Shown: positions 31,018 through 43,647 of the stretch, in pieces
How positions within the stretch are numbered: position 1 is the stretch's first letter
Layout: the number at the start of each line of letters is the position of its first letter
NCBI GenBank assembly: GCA_949361645.1
Contig: OX442431.1
Coordinates: forward strand, 6,539,160 to 6,603,159
Origin: Spongilla lacustris
Lineage: Eukaryota > Porifera > Demospongiae > Spongillida > Spongillidae
Reading direction: 5' to 3'
Length of the DNA: 64,000 nt
The notes under the pieces: model-generated
What the model was told of the DNA's origin: nothing
Databases searched by the model: none
Seen by the model: only the letters and a program-made list of their open reading frames with translations
Position numbers and translations under genes: made by a program

Positions 31018-31985
31018 AAACTTCACTACAGAGAGGACCAGATTGACCTCTTCAGTAAACCAGACACGCAAACTCTGTGTCCAACTACTACTTGTACACA
31101 TACTTGTATGGATGGCAGCTTGAGACGTTAGGAGGAGTCACACACTGCATGCAAGCCTGTACATGTAAGCGATATACTCGTATATACTTTGGGTCTATTG
31201 TACATTTACATGTATATCAGTGACGTGTAGATGTGCATGCACATAAATGTGTTGGGGGAAGTGATATTCAAGCCTCTGGTATGTGTGCATGTATCATTGT
31301 CACTGATGGTTAAAATGCTGAAAAAAGAAATGCCAAACTGAGCATGTACATGGGTGTTAATAAGAAAACCAATATACTAATATTTTTATGTTAATAATTG
31401 ATAACCAGTATACCAATATTTTATACTAATATTTTTAACAAGAAGTTACAATATGTCATATTATGTGCTTCTCTTGCTTAAACTAAAAATGAGTAGATTT
31501 GCTCAGCTAATATGTCAAGTAGTACGTATTCCTAGTATCTCCCAAGTGCTATTAACCATTAATGCAATTCTTTAATTAACATTATGTTCAGGTACCATGC
31601 AATGTATAAGTGGTTACATAAAAAAAGGTTGCATTCATACAATTTAAAAAAAAAAAACCAAGATAGGGAGTATGTACAGTACTGTGTAAAGGGGATAAAG
31701 GAAAAAAAGTGATACATGCCAAACAATTAACTTGGTAACAATTATTTAATTATTATAGATTACCTGGCCTTGTCTGGAACTGTTGGAACTGAGATACTAC
31801 TGCTTTGGAAATTTGCCCTTCCTCACTTGCTGCAGATAGATAGGTGCAATGACAACATCAATGACAGCTTAGCCACAAGCGTAGCACATTACATTAGCCA
31901 TTGGAATGTACCTGAAGCAGTGCACAGGCCAAAAGGCATACCCTTACAGGCCATAGGGTGTATCAGATGCAGTTTTGTTTCCTGA
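31018..31985 (+). pseudogene. Exon-like blocks duplicated at 44.6-45.3 kb
   Basis: 31018-31260 (CTCTTCAGTAAACCAGACA, then TAAGCGATAT) matches 44590-44900. 31758-31840 after ATTATAG encodes DYLALSGTVGTEILLLWKFA and has a diverged counterpart at 45205-45300 (DEILLIW in a different overall frame context). The alignments stop where gypsy remnants begin at about 31870 and 45355 respectively. This locates one edge of the repeated module. The product is unidentified. Confidence 0.4.
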
Positions 31986-34170
31986 CCTTGCCCAGTTGTT
32001 AAAAAGTAGGTGCACCCCCATTAAGCTTGGACATCATCAATTCTGGGCCAGCACAATGGGATACTACCTTGGAAAGCATGCCATCAAGTAGCACACAAAT
32101 CACTTGCTTCTGGTGAATAAGTCATCATCTTGCTGACATGTTGGCTGACTGCTCCAAGTATCAAGCCAATGTTATTGTTAGCTGATGTTTGAGGACATCT
32201 GATGCTGGTGACTTTAGTAGTTAGCCAATTAGCTCCCCTGCCGAAGTTCAGAACTAAGACCTGATCCCCATTGAAAGAACGTGGATGGCCCTCTTATTGC
32301 GCCACCTCTTCTGTCTTTCCTGAGTTACTCTTACTTTCTCCTGCACCAGTTCCTAAGCAGCTTTCCCTATCTCCTTCACTCCTGAACCTTGCCACCTCCC
32401 CATCAGAAGTTTGGCTGGTGACACACTCCTGTAGAGGCATCCTAGCAGCTCTACAGACTTTCTTCAGTACCAACTTCATGTCTGGCCAGCCCTCTCAATA
32501 AGGCCATTAGAATCTCGGTGGTAGGGAGAAGTCTTTATTTGTCTACCATACTTCATGAGGAAATCTTCAAACTCTTGACTAGTGAAGACACTTACGTTTT
32601 CTCTTACCAAGGTTACAGGTAGACTATGACTTGCAAAAGATGCCTTCATTCAGATTCGGATGGTTGCTGCAGAGGTAGTAGATTCCACCGTGTATGCCTC
32701 AAGCCACTTGCTATGTGCATCCATTATGAGGAGAAACATCTTCCCCATGAATGGGCCAGCATAGTAGGCATGTAGACAGCGCCACGGTAGCTCAGGCCAC
32801 TCCCAAGGGTGCAATGGAGCTGCTGCTGGAACCTTCTGGTGTGCTTGACATAGTTTACACCTCGTGACATGTTCCTCCACATCTGCATCCATGTATGGTC
32901 ACCACATAAAACTTCATCCCTAGCTCTTCATTCCAGACATACTCTGGTGTTCGGGGTGTAATTCCTCAACATCTGCATTGGCCTTGTTCTTTCCTGGCTC
33001 GTAGGCAATCGTGTACTGATATGCAATCAGCTTCAAAGTCCAACGCTGCAGTCGTGGTGATGCCCTAGGCAGTATAGGCTTGTCCTCTCCAAACAAGTGC
33101 TTCAGAGGCTTGTGATGTGTCATCTGTGAAGTTGTGAAATTTCTCCACCCCAAAAATGATAGCTAGCCCTTCCTTAACCAACTGCGAGTAGTTCTTCTCT
33201 GCTGGGGTGTTCACTGCCATCTGAAAATGTATGAGCCATCACATGCCAGGATAACTTCCTTCATACAGTCAAAGGCATTCTGATGAGCCTTAGTCTGTTG
33301 CCAATGTTTCCCTTTATCCAAGCGGGAGTGCAAGGGTGTGAGCTTTGCTGACAGGTTTAGAAGGAATTTTGAACAGCCCTAATAAGGCTGTTTGTCCTTG
33401 GGTACTGGTGCTTCCTTGATGGTTCTGACCTTGGCCATTGTTGGGAAAATTCCATCCTTCGTGATGCAGTGTCCCAGGTATTCTATCTTCTCCTGCTGAA
33501 AGAGACACTTTTTTACCTTTCACTGCATGTGTGCCAAGCCTTTTTTTGGACTTCATCCAGATTCTTCAGATGGTCCTCCTCTGTTCCTCCAGTTATGAGA
33601 ATGTAATCAAAGTAGGCAACCACATCCTTCATCCCTTATAGTATAGACTCTCTGTCCTTCTTTGGAAGATCCCAGGTGGCCATGGAGGAGCTTGTTGTAC
33701 TTGGAACAGCTCTTTATGTGTATTGAAGGTCACTTACTGCCTATACTTGTCTTCCAGTGGCAATCGCAAATATGTATTTGCCAGATCCAATTGCATCTTT
33801 TAAAATTCTTAACCACCTGAGAGTGCTATGAATAGCGGGGCAAAGGATAATCCTCTGTCTTAAGCGTACTTATTCACAGTCACTTTTTAGTCACCACATA
33901 TCCTCACAAAACCATTCAGCTCTATTACTGGAACGATGGGTGCATGCTGCCCACTCATAAAACTGCACTGGCTCGATGACCTTGCCTTCAACCAGTCTCT
34001 TCCGTTCCTTCCCCACTTTTGGTCTCAGTGCCAATGGAACTTGGTGAGGACGAGTGAAGCTGTGCATCTGGCTGGATCCATTTGAATCTTTTGTTCCCTC
34101 ACTATTTCTTGTCGTCCACTTGAACAGCGACAGCAAATAGAGCAATGGTTGAAACATCTGTAGAATACTG
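31870..34170 (-). mobile_element. Decayed Ty3/gypsy retrotransposon, copy A
   Basis: Read on the minus strand, remnants appear in pol order: reverse transcriptase N-part about 33891-34157 (HQVPLALRPKVGKE, GKVIEPVQFYEWAA); RT tail about 33314-33556; RNase H and connection 32920-33153 (HHKPLKHLFGEDKP, QRWTLKLIAYQYTIAYEPGK, NADVEEL); integrase zinc-binding and core start 32650-32892 (HVTRCKLCQAHQKVP, HPWEWPELPW, LLIMDAHSKWLEAY); and integrase tail 32294-32479 across frames. Many frameshifts and stops interrupt it, so it is not functional. LTRs were not resolved. The 3' part (31870-32520) is nearly repeated at 45360-46040. Confidence 0.85.
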
Positions 34171-34199
34171 CAGTCAGCACTCGCTCTCAGGCTCTTGAA

Positions 34200-35000
34200 G
34201 TTGCCAGGTCAACCACTTGATGGTGCTTTCGACAGGGTCAAAATGCATGGGACACTTTCGAAAGTGGTGCCATTACCAGAGTCATGGTGAAGGAACTTGG
34301 CAGCGTGCGCTGGTGTGCAATTCAACACAGCCACAACCTCCAGCTACTTGGAGTGAATTTCTACCATCTGGAACAGCAAACTGCTTCCCCAGAAATGTAA
34401 AATGGATGTGGAGGTGAGCAAGAAGGTCCCACTGTTGGAGCAGTACTACCAGGTGGAGACATCTTGCTGGCTTGTCAGGCATGACACTCATTTTTGATTC
34501 CAGGACTTGGTTGATGCATGGCCAACAAACAATGCCTCTTGCCAAATCCCTTCAATCCTTGTGATCCCAGGAGTAGTGTCATGAAATATCATCTACAGCC
34601 TTGCTTCTTCTCTGTCAGACTTATACACTAGTACACAGCTAATATCTCTGATACTCTGTGCATAACCAGAGTAATGACTAAGGACACAGCTTGTAGCAAA
34701 ACCTCAAACCTCTATTCCTCCCTGTGTTTTGTGGCTTCCCATACTGCAGGCAGCAGTTGTCCTCAGGATCCGGTGCTCTTGACAGGGTCATCATGGGTTG
34801 AAAGCATTGCCATTACCAAAGTCATGGTGACGGAACTTGACAGCGTGCACTGGTGTGCAATTCAACACAGCCACAACCCCCAACTACTCTAAGTGAAAGT
34901 CCACGCACCGCAAACTGCTTCCCTGGAAATGGCCGTATGAAATGAAAGTATAAAATGGATGACACTCATTTGTGATTCCAGGTATCGTGGCCACCAAACC
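34200..35000 (-). mobile_element. Tandem fragments of a second gypsy-type integrase
   Basis: Minus-strand 34282-34545 reads ARGIVCWPCINQVLESK, then LQQWDLLAHLHIHF, then GKQFAVPDG: the end of an integrase HHCC region and the start of a DDE core, of a different lineage from copy A. Its downstream part recurs at about 34780-34960, giving a broken repeat. Plus-strand frames here are shadows. Confidence 0.6.
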
Positions 35001-35029
35001 ATGACTCTCACCAAATCCTTCACTCCTGT

Positions 35030-36960
35030 AGAGTCAGCCTAGCAGCTCTGCAGATCCATTCCTGCTCCTTTCTTCAGTACCAACTTCATGTCTGGACATC
35101 CCTCTAAATAAGGCTATTAGAAGCTTGGTGGTAGGGAGAAGTCTTTATTTGTCTACCATTCTTCATGACTAGTGAAGACACTTATGTTATCTGTTACCAA
35201 GGTTACAGATAGACTATGACTTGCAAAAGATGCCTTCATTCAGATTCGGATGGTTGCTGCAGAGGTAGTAGATTCCACCATGTATGCCTCAAGCCACTTG
35301 CTATGTGCATCCATTATGAGGAGAAACATCTTCCCCATGAATGGGCCAGCATAGTAGGCATGTAGACAGCACCACGGTAGCTCAGGCCACTCCCAAGGGT
35401 GCAAGGGAGCTGGTGCTGGAACCTTGTGGTGTGTGTAACATAGTTCACACCTTTTGACACATCTGCATCCATGTATGGTCACCATACAAAACTTAGTCCC
35501 AAGCTCTTCATTCGAGACATACCCTGGTGTTATGGGTGTAATTCCTCAACATCTGCACTGGCCTTGTTCTTTCCTGGCTCGTAGGCAATCGTGTACTGAT
35601 ATGCAATCAGCTTCAAAGCCCAACGCTGTAGTCATGGTGATGCCCTAGGCAGTGTAGGCTTGTCCTAGAGGCTTGTTATCTGTGAAATTTCTCCACCCCA
35701 AAAATGATGGCTAGCCCTTCCTTATCCAACTGCGAGTATTTCTTTTCCGCTGGGGCTAATGTTCGTGACACAAATGCCACTGGGTGTTCACTGCCATCCC
35801 AAAATGTATGAGCCAAGACTGCTCAGGTTCCATAAAGAGATGCCAGGATAACTTCCTTTTTGCTGTCAGTGTCAGTACTTTTGGCAATGTCAGCAGTTCC
35901 TTCACACTGTCAAAGGCATTCTGATGAGCCTTGGTCTGTTGCCGTTTCACTTTTTCCAAGAGGGAGTGCAAGGGTGTGAGCTTTGTTGACAGGTTTGGAA
36001 GGAATTTTGAACAGCCCTAAGAAGGGCCTCAACTGCTGTTTGTCCTTGGGTGCTCGTGCTTCCTTGATGGATCTGACCTTGGCCATTGTTGGGAAAATTC
36101 CATCCATTGTGATGCAGTGTCCCAGTATTCAAGACACTTTTTTATCTTTAACTGCATGTGTGCCAAACCTCATTTGGACTTCATCTCAGACCCTTCATAT
36201 GGTCCTCAGGATTCTGTTTCTCCGCAGTTGTGAGAATGTAATCAAAGTAGGCAGCCACGTGCTTCATCCCTTTAAGTATAGACTCTCTGCCCTTCTTTGG
36301 AAGATCGCAGGTGGCCATGGAGGAGCTTGTTGTATATGGAACAGCCCTTTATGTGTGTTTAAGGTCACATACTGCCTGCACTTGTCTTCCAGTGGCAATT
36401 GCAAATATGTATTTGCCAGATCCAATTGCATCTTTAACCACCTGGGAGTGCTACAAAGAGGTCTTCAATGTGGGGCAAAGGATAATCCTCTGTCTTAGCG
36501 TACTTATTCAGTCACTTTGTACTCGCCACATCCTCACAAAACCGTATTACTGGAACAATGGGTGCTGCCCACTCATAAAACTGCACTGACTTGATGACCT
36601 TGTCTTCAACCAGTCTCTTCAGTTCCTTCCCCACTTTTGGTCTCAGTGCCAATGGAACTTGGTGAGGACGAAAAAATTTGAAGCTGTGCATCTGGCTGGA
36701 TCCATGTGAATCTTTTGTTCCCTCACTATTTCTTGCCGTCCACTTGAACAGAGACAGCAAATAGAGCAATGGTTGAAACATCTTTGGAGCATAGGTTGAG
36801 CGTTAAATGTTCGACACGACACATACTCTGCATGTGTGGCCTTTCTTCCCACAATTGAAACATTCTGTGTCTGTAAACTTGCATCCCACCAAGTGTTTTC
36901 TTAGAAGGACTTAACAGGGCCTTCATTCATTCTTCTATGCACTTTTCCTACTGCGTTGAC
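35030..36960 (-). mobile_element. Decayed Ty3/gypsy retrotransposon, copy B (zinc knuckle to integrase)
   Basis: In minus-strand order: a CCHC zinc knuckle at 36821-36862 (CFNCGKKGHTCRVC, spacing C-x2-C-x4-H-x4-C), the end of gag; RT start 36512-36781 (HQVPLALRPKVGKE); RT/RNase H remnants 35756-36132 (DGIFPTMAKVRSIKEA, AHQNAFDSVKELLT); and integrase 35240-35485 (HPWEWPELPW, LLIMDAHSKWLEAY). The whole is about 1.9 kb, much shorter than an intact gag-pol, so it has internal deletions as well as stops. It is a close relative of copy A, placed in tandem with it. Confidence 0.85.
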
Positions 36961-37144
36961 AGGAGAACTAAGTGTAACACGGGAAAATAGCAGCCTGTAG
37001 ATCTGAAGAGCCCTGTGCTCTACTGTCTCCATCACTCGGGCTATTCCAGAGCCTTATTCAGAGTCAGGTTGGGTTCTGCTAAGAATGGAATGCTGCAGTC
37101 AGCACTCGCCCTCATGAGTTATGTCATGAAAATCACCCAGAGTA

Positions 37145-37930
37145 ATGACTAAGGAACTTGACACAACTTGCTGTAAAATCTCAAACCTCTATTCCTCCCT
37201 GTGTTTTGTGGCTTCCCATACTGCAGGCAGCAGTTGTCCTCAGGATCCGGTGCTCTTGACAGGGTCATCATGGGTTGAAAGCATTGCCATTACCAGAGTC
37301 ATGGTGAAGGAACTTGACGGTGTGCACTGGTGTGAAATTCAACACAGCCACAACCCCCAAATACTTGGAGTGAAGGTCCATGCACAGCAAACTGCTTCCC
37401 CAGATATGGCTGTATAAAATGGATGACACCATTTGTAATTTCAGGTCTCATGGCCATCAAACCATGACTCTCACCAAATCATTCATTCCTTGCGATCCCA
37501 GCAAGGGTGGTCTAAATTATCTACAACATCACTTCTCTGCCAGACTTTGCACTAGCACACAGCTGCCCTGCAGCAAGTTATCATTCTACGGGCTCAACTC
37601 ATGCTTCCTTCAACATTACTGTTGGTTTGGTGGTACCCCATGCAAACTCTGAATTTCTCACAGTAGACGTTCAATAACTTGGTATGAATCTTGCCAGACT
37701 GATAATTCGAACAGCAAACTCCTTCCCCAGAAATGGCCCAGCAAAATGGATAGATGTGAGCAAATAGGTCCCACCGTTGAAGCAGTACTACAGTTGGAGA
37801 CATTTTGCTGGCTTGTCATTCCAGCTCTTTGTCAATGCATGGCCACCGTTCAATGCCCCTTGCCAAATCCTTTATTCCTTGTGATCCCAGGAGCAGTGTC
37901 ATGAAGTATCTACAACTTTGATTCTATGCC
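37145..37930 (-). mobile_element. Further gypsy integrase-type fragments
   Basis: This stretch repeats sequence from 34674-34960: GCAGCAGTTGTCCTCAGGAT, AGAGTCATGGTGAAGGAACT, CAACACAGCCACAACCCCCA and AGCAAACTGCTTCCCCAGA. A second partial copy is at about 37700-37930. It represents repeated pieces of the second integrase lineage. Confidence 0.55.
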
Positions 37931-39480
37931 AGACTTACGCACTAGCACACGGCTACCTCTCATCCTAGAGACTCTACTAATACCCCTCGACAGTATGGAA
38001 TGAACTCAACTCTCTTGGTGCTGCCTTCCAGTTTTCTTGACACCGTAATACATGCACATTCAAATGTTTTTCCCAGGTCAAATGTGCAGCACACAAAACT
38101 GATTCACGACAGTCAATCACCAGGTTACTTCTTATCGTTTTAGGTAAGCGGCATAGATGATGATGCTGACTTACCTTCCTGCAGTAAGACCTTCTGTACT
38201 TGTGTCACATTGGATCACCAGTGGTTTCACTGAGAGGCTGTTGTCTAGCCTGTGGGAGGTTTGGATTAAATCTCACCAGATACTTGCACACTCCTGAAAT
38301 CATCTGCACATCAGATGCCCACAATGCCCTTGATCATCACCACCTAGACTGGGTCTGGCTTAACTACTTTCCCCAATATATGATGGCCAATGTGCAGCAA
38401 CTTGGACATACATGTGTAATTCCTGTTCAACTGTACATTTTGCAAGCCTCTTTCATTTATGTCTTGTTTACAGACCACCAGAACATTATCTGCTACCACT
38501 GCCATACCTTTCATGATGCTATCAGGCACCACTGGAATTCTGTGTGAGCTGAGGAAACATTAAATGGGACTCTCAGCCATCAGTATAGGAGGTGGTCCCC
38601 CAAAAGTGGTAAGATGGTTAGGCTTGACATACATGAAGGCATCCTTGACGTTCAGCAGAATGTCATCCAGAGGGAGGTACAATGGATTCTTAATCAGATG
38701 TTATCTGACTTCCATAGCAGTAAGGTTACTTAAATCCATTGCTTGCAACATTTCTTGCATTGCTGCTCTCATTATGTGTGTGGAATCCTATGGTGGACCG
38801 GCCATCAAGCTCAGTGTCATGTAACCATGGCAGACATGAAAACATCTCTTTAGTCCTTCAGCATAGATGCTTATATAGGAGTTGCTTCCACCATGCACAC
38901 TTATTCAGCCACATAGGACAGTGGCTTCAGGCCCGGGGCAGGCATGCATCCAGTGGCAACATAGTATGGTGCTTAGTTGCCAATATCTCAAACCAGCCAC
39001 ATCTGTCGGTTATGTCCTTGGACTTAACAGACTTCCATTTTGGTGTTGTTTAATAACTACGGTGCACCAGCTTGTAGTCAAACTCTGCCAAGGTACAAGA
39101 TCAGGAAATAAATGTTTGGGTCACATAAAATATATTCCATTGCTACAGCCATGCATCCGGGGTTGAAAGGTATGCCAGTAGTGACCCAGGTGCTTCAAAT
39201 TAAATGGTACATAGAGATGGTTATAGATTTATTAGTTATTACAGTTTATCCAGCTTTTTAGAGACTTGTGCTGCTGTCAAGTCTGACTGCTTCTACCACA
39301 TGCACCTTTGTGAATGACCACAGAGAGAACACACCTGCGATCCATGTTTGGTCACTTGTTGGTCCTAACTTTGGTCCACCAGTTCTCGTCCCTGCACCTG
39401 TTCCCTCTGCTGCCACATCTCCGCCTTCTTTGTTGCCAGGCATTGCAACCTCCATATTCTGGCACATCATATAGCTAGAG
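37931..39480 (-). mobile_element. Retroelement internal region (gag/pro-like), decayed
   Basis: Minus-strand segments read KGMAVVADNVLVV, KQDINERGLQNVQLN, SKLLHIGHHILGKVVKPDP (38344-38532) and NVKDAFMYVKPNHLTTFGG (about 38600). The end near 39258-39470 contains GNKEGGDVAAEGTGAGTRTG. Most of it recurs at 47500-48500. I assign it to the 5' internal part of the gypsy element from position and orientation. The exact domain is uncertain. Confidence 0.45.
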
Positions 39481-40620
39481 ATGATTCCAAATTCTCTGCT
39501 TCAAACAACCTTCTCTGTATTTATTCATTTTCAATGTCCCTAATCAGCATCAATTCTTCCCTCAAGTCTCCAAACTGACAGTCCTTGACCTGTTTGCTTA
39601 TCTCCATTACAACACGGTCTACACTCTTACCATCCTCCATTAGCTGGTAGAATTATGTGAATGCTGATACTTCTAGTGCACAGACTGTTCACCTTCTTAG
39701 ATGATTATTCAAACTTGCTATCCCTGGGCCAGATACTTTCACTTACTGCCAGTCTAGCTAGAGAAAAGGATCCCACTTCTGACACTTTTTCCTACTTATA
39801 TAGCTGGTACTTCGATGCTTAATGCCTGTGGCCTTGGTCCTGCCCCCAACAGGTTACATCCTGGAAGAGCAGTGAACTCAAGATCTGGCTCTTGAGTGCA
39901 GACGTTGCATTAGCCTCATCATCCAGTCTAAACAGCGTTACAATGAATGCATGCAATCTTTGGTGCATGTAGTAGCAGAAATGGGAACTTACCTACCTTG
40001 GTACAATAGTACTAGTTGTTTAAGAGATCAATCCATATTCCCAGCAGTATGGCCAGGCTGGCCCAAGGATTAGTAGGCTATTAGATGACACCCTGAGCTC
40101 ATTACAAAGATGCCTATTGCCTATCAGAAGCACTGCTTGTGACAATGGGGAGACATGGTCAAGCAGAAACACCTTTGTTATATTGCCACATGCAACCATT
40201 GTAGATATCCAGGTACAGTCCCGTCCTCTGTTCATACCTAGTAGAATGCTCACCCACAGTGTTTTGAATAGTTGCAATTCAAATCGCAAGGCACATGCTA
40301 GTGGTAAGTACTTCCTCAGTTCCATGGAGTCATTCAAGACTACACACATCACTGGTTATCAGGATCACATATGTCCATCAGTCAGGCAGCAGTGGGAGTA
40401 ATGTCATTGGAACCACTTCCAGAACAAGAAGAGGCAGTAGTTGGAATTGTGAACATTAATCATCCATGGCAACACGGACTTGATGATTTGATCCCATGGT
40501 TACTAAAGTCAACACAATGTAGTACGAAATGAACAGCAGCATAAGCAGACCCTTAATAGCACAAACTGGAAGCAAGAAGCTCATTTACAATGTAGAAGTA
40601 TCATCTCAATCTTAAGTGGT
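39481..40620. repeat. Module segment recurring at 48.5-50.5 kb, coding status unclear
   Basis: Shared blocks include AATAACTACGGTGCACCAGC (39051 and 49020), GACACCCTGAGCTCATTACA (40088, 49438 and 49989) and CACGGACTTGATGATTTGAT (40474 and 50321). At 40020-40401 both strands are open for about 95-110 codons, and I cannot decide whether either was ever coding. At 49.2-50.2 kb the segment is itself duplicated with a period of about 550 bp. Confidence 0.6.
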
Positions 40621-40682
40621 AAGTGGTATTCTGTACAACTGTGAATGTGTGTGGTACTTAAATGATCTGTATTTATTCACAG

Positions 40683-40764
40683 ATGTGCTGGATGGCAGTG
40701 TAGAGTGGTCATGGCTTTCCAAATGGTTGGGCTATGGAGAAAATCACTTGATAAACACATTTGA
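40683..40764 (+). CDS. 82-bp exon, module copy 1 (unidentified protein)
   Basis: Preceded by TATTTATTCACAG and followed by a GA|GTAAGT donor. In phase it encodes DVLDGSVEWSWLSKWLG followed by YGENHLINTFE. The same exon at 50531-50612 has the same length and protein, with essentially silent changes, so coding was probably under selection after or shortly before duplication. The protein family is not recognised. Confidence 0.55.
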
Positions 40765-40954
40765 GTAAGTATAACAGTGCACTGTACTTGATGCTTAATA
40801 CCACCACGCAATGATAATGTACACAAGTATTATTGTGTTCCAATGACCTGTACATGTGTAACTACTATATGTACACACACAAAATGAATACATTGGACCA
40901 CTGCGTTATGTAAATGTGCCTTAAGTTGCAGAATCCATATAGAAGGAAAGTCGT

Positions 40955-41200
40955 GTGATCTCACATCCTTGCAGCCCTGCCCACTGCTCAAAATGTAGGA
41001 TATCTCTGGCCACCCCTGGCACAGAGATTTTTGAATATTTCCCAACCTGTGGTGCTCTGGAACTAACAAATACCAGGGGCAATGCTGAGATCAGAGTACT
41101 GCTCACAGGCAAGCTCTTCCCATTCAAAAATAACCCTTTCCAAGTAATGTCCTCAGGGGCTATGTATTTGCATATATATACATTTAGATGTAGCAGTGCA
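40955..41200 (+). pseudogene. Exon-like remnant, paired with 50780-50945
   Basis: The segment encodes EYFPTCGALELTNTRGNAEI; the other copy reads EYLPTCGALELTNTWDNAET. The copies are offset by a small indel upstream, so at least one has lost frame. A related but shorter motif (TCGALEL) recurs at 44160, 53070 and 54440. Confidence 0.35.
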
Positions 41201-42232
41201 TATTTTATTGGTGGGGCTATGGATTTGAAGGCAACATTGGTGTCTAGTAATGTAATGGATGTAAATGTAGTTGTCTTTTTTTACCTTTGATTTGCACCAC
41301 TATTGCCTTCACATTAGCCCCTCCCTCCTCACAGACATGTTCTTAGGCTGGAGCCTGCCTCCATCTGTCCTACTCACAAGCTTCCCTCCTCAGTGTGCCT
41401 TTCCAAGGTGGTGGATACACTGTGATTGTTGGCTTGTACTGACTTTGGAAGGCTGAACCATGGTTAGTTGGTATTGGGCATTTAATTGCGGTGTTGATTA
41501 ATTCGACTTTGTATGACAATCTGGGTCATTATGAACGATACGAAGGCTGTGTGTTGGGATAATATGTGTTTTTGGAATGATTGTGTGCTGGTTGTGTCCT
41601 TGGGATGATGTGAGTGTGTGCCAAGATGACCCATGTCTAGTATGCGTTGCTTACATGTTGTACAATCAAAGAAAATCTTTTGAACAACGAACTGCTAATA
41701 TGGGCTCAAACTACATATGAAACTAAAATGCTGGGATGATGTGTTTGGAGTGTGCTTTGATAGTGGAACTGCACATCCCACTATTCCAACCCTCACTGCT
41801 ATTTATGGTCAACACATACATGTCAAAATGGCTTTGTAAATGTTGGTTAGATTGAACAGTGTGCTTTGGATACTCTCCAAATGATGCACACCACATTCCC
41901 CTTTCAAGGACATTCTGACACATGCACGAAGCATATCTTGGTAGACATGGCCTATGCAATTTCTCTATACTTTTGCCATGCTTTGATTGTATATAAAATA
42001 CTTACATGTACATGTATGTACATGTATGCATTTAAACTATGCAGCCACTACGCACACAAGTTTCCACTCCATTGACTTGGGATTGTTCAAGACTAGTACA
42101 TACTCCATGCTGAGCATCAAATGTATAGGCTGTAACTATTGGTTGTTGTGGTTACATACATGTGTTGTTGAGGTTGTTAAATTTTTAGCCAATAAACTGA
42201 TTTGCATATCATCTATGTTAATTTTGGTACGT

Positions 42233-42900
42233 TTAGGGCCCATGCAGCTCAATTCATCCTCTTGCCATCAATGTTCTGCCCAATTCCAGTACTGCAGTGT
42301 GTTAAGATACTGCGGTGTGTTAAGACAAGAAGAATCTCCTCCCCTCCCTCCCTCTCCTACTCCTCCCTCCCCTTCCCCCTCTTTCCCTTTTCTCCCTCCT
42401 TCCCCTTACCTTCCCCCCTCTTCTACTCCTACCCTTCCTCTTTTTGTGTGTTTCACAAGGCTACCTTCTCGTCCCCCCAAAGTTACATTGTATATTTGCT
42501 CCAATGGAAGAAGTGTTTTCAGACTTATGTTGTGAGAAGCACCTTCATCTGTTGGTATGTAGTAATATGTATATCCCATTCATTCCTCGACCTCTCATCC
42601 CCATTCCTTCCTCCCTCTCATCTCCATTCCTTTCTCTCTTTTCCATTCCTTCCTCCCTCACTTCTCTATTCCTTCCTCCCCTCTCCTGTTGCTTATACAT
42701 ATATACATGTACACCTGTAACCATATTATCTATCCATCACATACTGCTAGCTCCAACCATGTGATGGCTGGTGGTCTATTACCATTGAGATATGATCTGT
42801 GAATGATGTGGTCATACACAATAGAACAAGTGGAGAAAGCTGAAGTTTCTTTGTGCAAATAAAATTACAAGGTGCATTACAGGACTTCCACCATGCATGC
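42233..42900 (+). repeat. Module block present three times
   Basis: Copies start at 42233, 51386 and 52275 with TTTTTAGGG then CATGCAGCTCAATTCAT. They continue through CT-rich tracts (CTCCCTCCCCTCCC), the segment CCAATGGAAG(AA)GTGTTTTC and ATCTGTTGGTATGTA, and end at ATGATCTGTGGATGATGTGG then an AAGCTGAAGTTTC segment. The only frame open in all three around the second part reads LLQWK(K)CFQ. Acceptor- and donor-like sites suggest two exons per block. The product is unknown. Confidence 0.7.
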
Positions 42901-42902
42901 TT

Positions 42903-43028
42903 TGTGTGTGTATGTGTGTGTGTTGTGCGTGTGTGCGTATATGTGTGTGTATATGTGTGTGTGTTGTGGGTGTGTGTTGTGGGTGTGTCTTGTGTGTGTG
43001 TGTTGTATGTGTGTGTTATGTGTGTGTG

Positions 43029-43098
<70 letters not shown>
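42903..43098. repeat. GT microsatellite upstream of GLE1-type exon
   Basis: About 195 bp of GTGTGT with GTATGTG and GTTGTG variants ends 34 bp before the exon at 43132. Confidence 0.96.
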
Positions 43099-43131
43099 AC
43101 TTGTGGCTCATTCCATCTTTCTTCCTTTAAG

Positions 43132-43313
43132 GAACAAGGACAGGTGGCTCCCAAGCATGACATCTTCCCTTATGCCTCTGTTGTTGTTGCCATGTGGACC
43201 GAGTTTCTTGACTTTGGGGCACTTTTCCTGGCCCACTTGTATCAGGCTTGCCCTGTTCTGGTCCCTTACTACGTTCCCATGGAAACTGGAATGTCAGAAA
43301 TAGACCACATGAT
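43132..43313 (+). CDS. GLE1: GLE1-type mRNA-export factor exon
   Basis: The 182-bp exon follows a strong pyrimidine-rich acceptor (CCATCTTTCTTCCTTTAAG) and ends AT|GTGAGC. It encodes EQGQVAPKHDIFPYASVVVA, then MWTEFLDFGALFLAHLY, QACPVLVPYYVPMETGMSEI and DHM. The combination of FP-A-V, LFLAHL-x(3)-CP-x-VP-Y and a GM-E-x-M tail matches the start of the conserved C-terminal domain of GLE1, the nuclear-pore factor that with inositol hexakisphosphate activates the DEAD-box helicase DDX19 during mRNA export. No other GLE1 exon was recognised, and the next exon-like block does not join in frame. This may be a gene with exons I cannot see, or a stranded duplicated exon. The flanking GT and CA tracts are unusual. 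Confidence 0.65.
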
Positions 43314-43372
43314 GTGAGCATCATTGTTGAGCTGTGTTGTGTATATGAAGTACTAATGTATGTACATGTGTG

Positions 43373-43549
43373 TACATACATACATACATACATACATACA
43401 TACATACATACATACATACATACATACATACATACATACATACATACATACATACATACATACATACATACACATACACACACACATACATACATACATA
43501 CATACATACATACATACATACACACACATACATACATACATACATACAT

Positions 43550-43586
<37 letters not shown>

Positions 43587-43611
43587 TACATACATACATA
43601 CATACATACAT

Positions 43612-43647
<36 letters not shown>

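Noticed and set aside
42987..43130. Cys/Val-rich frame over the GT tract as a cysteine-rich peptide
   Set aside because: Pure dinucleotide translation; the real exon starts after it at 43132 in another frame context.
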